Origin: an uncultured Oscillospiraceae bacterium
GTDB lineage: Bacteria > Bacillota > Clostridia > Oscillospirales > Ruminococcaceae
Assembly (NCBI GenBank): GCA_900555435.1
Contig: USLH01000109.1
Location: 1-7,706, forward strand
Length of the DNA: 7,706 nucleotides
Direction of reading: 5' to 3'
Below the pieces are notes generated by a model, which was given only the letters and a program-made list of their open reading frames with translations, did no database searches and was not told the DNA's origin. A program made the position numbers and the translations under genes. This document shows, piece by piece, positions 6,201 through 7,706 of this stretch. How positions within the stretch are numbered: the first letter of the stretch is position 1; every line of letters starts with the position of its first letter.

Positions 6201-6235
6201 AGAGCCGTCCTTTGCTCCGATCCCGGAGGGGCTCT
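6201..6235 (-). repeat. Nested inverted repeat in the 5' leader of the pseudogene/flotillin unit
   Basis: AGAGCC (6201-6206) pairs with GGCTCT (6230-6235), and inside it CTCCG (6215-6219) pairs with CGGAG (6224-6228) around a 4-nt loop. It lies just inside the expected transcript start of the minus-strand unit. No T-run follows on the minus strand, so it is not a terminator there. It could be an operator or an mRNA 5' stem. Confidence 0.5.
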
Positions 6236-6244
6236 GCTGCTTTT

Positions 6245-6272
6245 AGTATACCATATTTTGGGCGGTTGTCAA
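6245..6272 (-). promoter_or_regulatory. Promoter for the pseudogene and probably the flotillin
   Basis: Minus strand: -35 TTGACA (6272-6267, perfect), 16-nt spacer, -10 TATACT (6250-6245) preceded by TGG. This is among the best promoters in the window although the first gene behind it is dead. Keeping it intact fits a role in flotillin expression. It faces away from the cinA promoter. Confidence 0.88.
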
Positions 6273-6311
6273 TTTATTCGCCGTAAAATGTCGAAAAACG
6301 GCTTCGTTTCC

Positions 6312-6340
6312 TTTCCAAAACATCCGCTTTGTGCTACAAT
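6312..6340 (+). promoter_or_regulatory. cinA promoter
   Basis: Plus strand: -10 TACAAT (6335-6340) with TGC before it (extended -10), and a weak -35 TTTCCA (6312-6317) at 17-nt spacing. Transcription would start near 6347, about 20 nt before the ATG. Confidence 0.75.
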
Positions 6341-6368
6341 AAAGAAAAAACCGAAAGGATCTGATCGA

Positions 6369-7628
6369 ATGCACAAGATCCACAGTGCGGAGATCCTCTG
6401 CATCGGCACGGAGCTGCTGATGGGAGACATTGTAAATACCAACGCTGCCTATATCGCTAAAGAATTGGCTTCTTTGGGCATCAATCTTTATTACCAGTCC
6501 GTGGTGGGCGACAATCCGGAACGGCTCCGCAAGTCCTTGGATCTGGCTTTTTCTCGGGTAGACACCGTCATCACCACCGGTGGTTTGGGGCCTACTTACG
6601 ATGACCTGACCAAAGAGACCATCGCCGCCTATTTCGGCCAGAAGCTGGTGCTGCACCAGCCTTCTTACGACCGTCTTTGCGAGTATTTTGTCCGAAATAA
6701 CCGGGAAATGACCGAAAACAACAAAAAGCAGGCGTATATGCCTGAGCACTGCACCGTCTTGGAAAACCCCAACGGCACTGCCCCCGGCTGCTGCATCGAA
6801 CAGGACGGAAAGACTCTGATCATGCTCCCCGGCCCTCCCCGGGAAATGAAGCCCATGTTCGACCATTGGGCTGTCCCTATCCTGACCAAAGACCACGAAT
6901 ATATGCTGGTTTCCCGAAACCTCTACTTTTTCGGCATCGGCGAATCCCTGCTGGAAAGCCGCCTGAAGGAGCTGATGGTCAGCTCTTTAAACCCCACGGT
7001 CGCTCCGTATGCCAAAACCGGAGAGGTCATGCTCCGGGTCACCGCCAAGGTCCGTGACCCCAAGGAAGCCGACACTGTCATGGCCCCCGCTATGGAAAAG
7101 ATCCGGGAAGCCGCCGGCGCATATTTATACGGCATTGATGTGGGAAATCTCCAGACTGCGGCCGTCCGGCTCTTAAAAGAGAAGGGGCTCCATGTGGCCA
7201 TGGCGGAAAGCTGCACTGGAGGGCTCGTTTCCAAGCGGATAACGGAAGTGAGCGGGGCTTCGGAAGTCTTCGAGTGCGGGATCTGCACCTATTCCAATCG
7301 GATGAAACAGCAATTTTTACATGTCAAGGAGAAAACTTTACAGAAATTCGGAGCTGTTTCTGCTGAAACGGCAGCGGAGATGGCGGAAGGGATCCGTGCC
7401 GTTTCCGGTGCGGATATCGGCGTTTCCGTCACCGGAAATGCCGGCCCCGGCGCTTCGGAAGGAAAACCGGTCGGGATGGTTTTTGTGGGAGTGTCCAGCA
7501 AAAATTACACATCGGTGATCTCTCTCAATATCCGCCGCACGGACGAGGATGCACGGGAATACATCCGCTATATTGCTTCATCGCAGGCAATCTATCAGAT
7601 CATCGAAGCGGCAAAACGAGCGGATTGA
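6369..7628 (+). CDS. cinA: CinA: MoaB-like pyrophosphatase domain plus nicotinamide-nucleotide amidase domain
   Basis: A 419-aa protein of normal CinA length. The N-terminal MoaB/MogA-like domain (about 5-170; COG1058, linked to NMN/ADP-ribose pyrophosphatase activity) shows ILCIGTELLMGDIVNTN (9-25), TTGGLGPTYDDLTKE (69-83), NPNGTAPG (133-140) and LPGPPREM (153-160). The C-terminal PncC domain (about 262-419), known to deamidate NMN to nicotinic acid mononucleotide in NAD recycling, shows AESCTGGL (279-286) and SVTGNAGPGA (353-362), then KPVGMVFVG. In many Firmicutes cinA is induced in competence and sits before recA; recA is not in this window. The ATG at 6369 follows AAAGGA with 9-nt spacing and a promoter about 30 nt upstream. 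An in-frame extension to 6258 would run through that promoter and is rejected. In the last motif the usual Ile (GIAGPG) is Asn, a possible minor variant. Confidence 0.96.
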   Translation: MHKIHSAEILCIGTELLMGDIVNTNAAYIAKELASLGINLYYQSVVGDNPERLRKSLDLAFSRVDTVITTGGLGPTYDDLTKETIAAYFGQKLVLHQPSYDRLCEYFVRNNREMTENNKKQAYMPEHCTVLENPNGTAPGCCIEQDGKTLIMLPGPPREMKPMFDHWAVPILTKDHEYMLVSRNLYFFGIGESLLESRLKELMVSSLNPTVAPYAKTGEVMLRVTAKVRDPKEADTVMAPAMEKIREAAGAYLYGIDVGNLQTAAVRLLKEKGLHVAMAESCTGGLVSKRITEVSGASEVFECGICTYSNRMKQQFLHVKEKTLQKFGAVSAETAAEMAEGIRAVSGADIGVSVTGNAGPGASEGKPVGMVFVGVSSKNYTSVISLNIRRTDEDAREYIRYIASSQAIYQIIEAAKRAD

Positions 7629-7631
7629 TCA

Positions 7632-7649
7632 GATTTTTGAGGAAAAATC
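7632..7649 (+). other. AT-rich hairpin after cinA and purine-rich tail
   Basis: GATTTTT (7632-7638) pairs perfectly with AAAAATC (7643-7649) around GAGG, 3 nt after the cinA stop. No T-run follows, so termination is doubtful. From 7650 to the window end the plus strand is strongly purine-rich and has no gene start that I can support; it may belong to the leader of the next gene. Confidence 0.45.
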
Positions 7650-7706
7650 GGGTTTCTGAAGGGGTCAAAAAGGGAACCAAAAGGAAATGGGAAAGGAAGA
7701 AAAAGG

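Noticed and set aside
6201..6244. Plus-strand terminator before cinA
   Set aside because: The stem is interrupted and only TTTT follows, 5 nt after the stem. No plus-strand gene upstream needs ending.
6243..6896. A 217-codon minus-strand frame inside cinA
   Set aside because: Antisense shadow of the cinA MoaB-like domain, ending inside the promoter region.

Overview
The window reads like a chromosomal segment of a Firmicute, most likely a moderately GC-rich member of the Clostridia. This is inferred from a tyrosyl-tRNA synthetase under T-box control, AGGAGG-type ribosome binding sites, sigma-A promoters with extended -10 elements, and a flotillin and CinA of Firmicute type. Species cannot be assigned from sequence alone. 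There is no tRNA, rRNA, CRISPR array or insertion sequence; most of the window is ordinary housekeeping DNA.

Layout, left to right. (1) 1-590: the 5' end of tyrS (minus strand, cut by the window edge) and its leader. The leader holds a sigma-A promoter, a T-box stem I with a UAC (Tyr) specifier, a T-box antiterminator with a 7-nt bulge, and a competing terminator. (2) 586-1691: uppP (undecaprenyl-diphosphate phosphatase, minus) with its promoter, followed without any gap by a small cysteine-rich reading frame of unknown function. (3) 1694-4070: a two-gene minus-strand operon. It encodes a 497-aa membrane protein made of two DUF1538 halves and, 11 nt later, a 224-aa protein made of two PII-like halves. 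A promoter lies upstream and a probable terminator at the end. (4) 4080-6272: a flotillin/SPFH protein (minus) with a strong terminator. Upstream of it is a decayed sugar-phosphate isomerase/epimerase (TIM barrel) gene with a nonsense codon, three frameshifts and a large internal deletion. A near-consensus promoter before the pseudogene probably now serves the flotillin. (5) 6312-7706: cinA on the plus strand, transcribed divergently, with its own promoter, then a purine-rich tail that may lead into the next gene.

How the parts relate. TyrS is set by tRNA-Tyr charging through transcription attenuation. UppP recycles the undecaprenyl lipid carrier for the cell wall. The DUF1538/PII pair looks like a transporter with its own cytosolic sensor subunit, and is the least understood system here. 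The flotillin organises membrane microdomains. CinA is a two-domain pyridine nucleotide salvage protein. These are separate transcription units and the sequence shows no common pathway.
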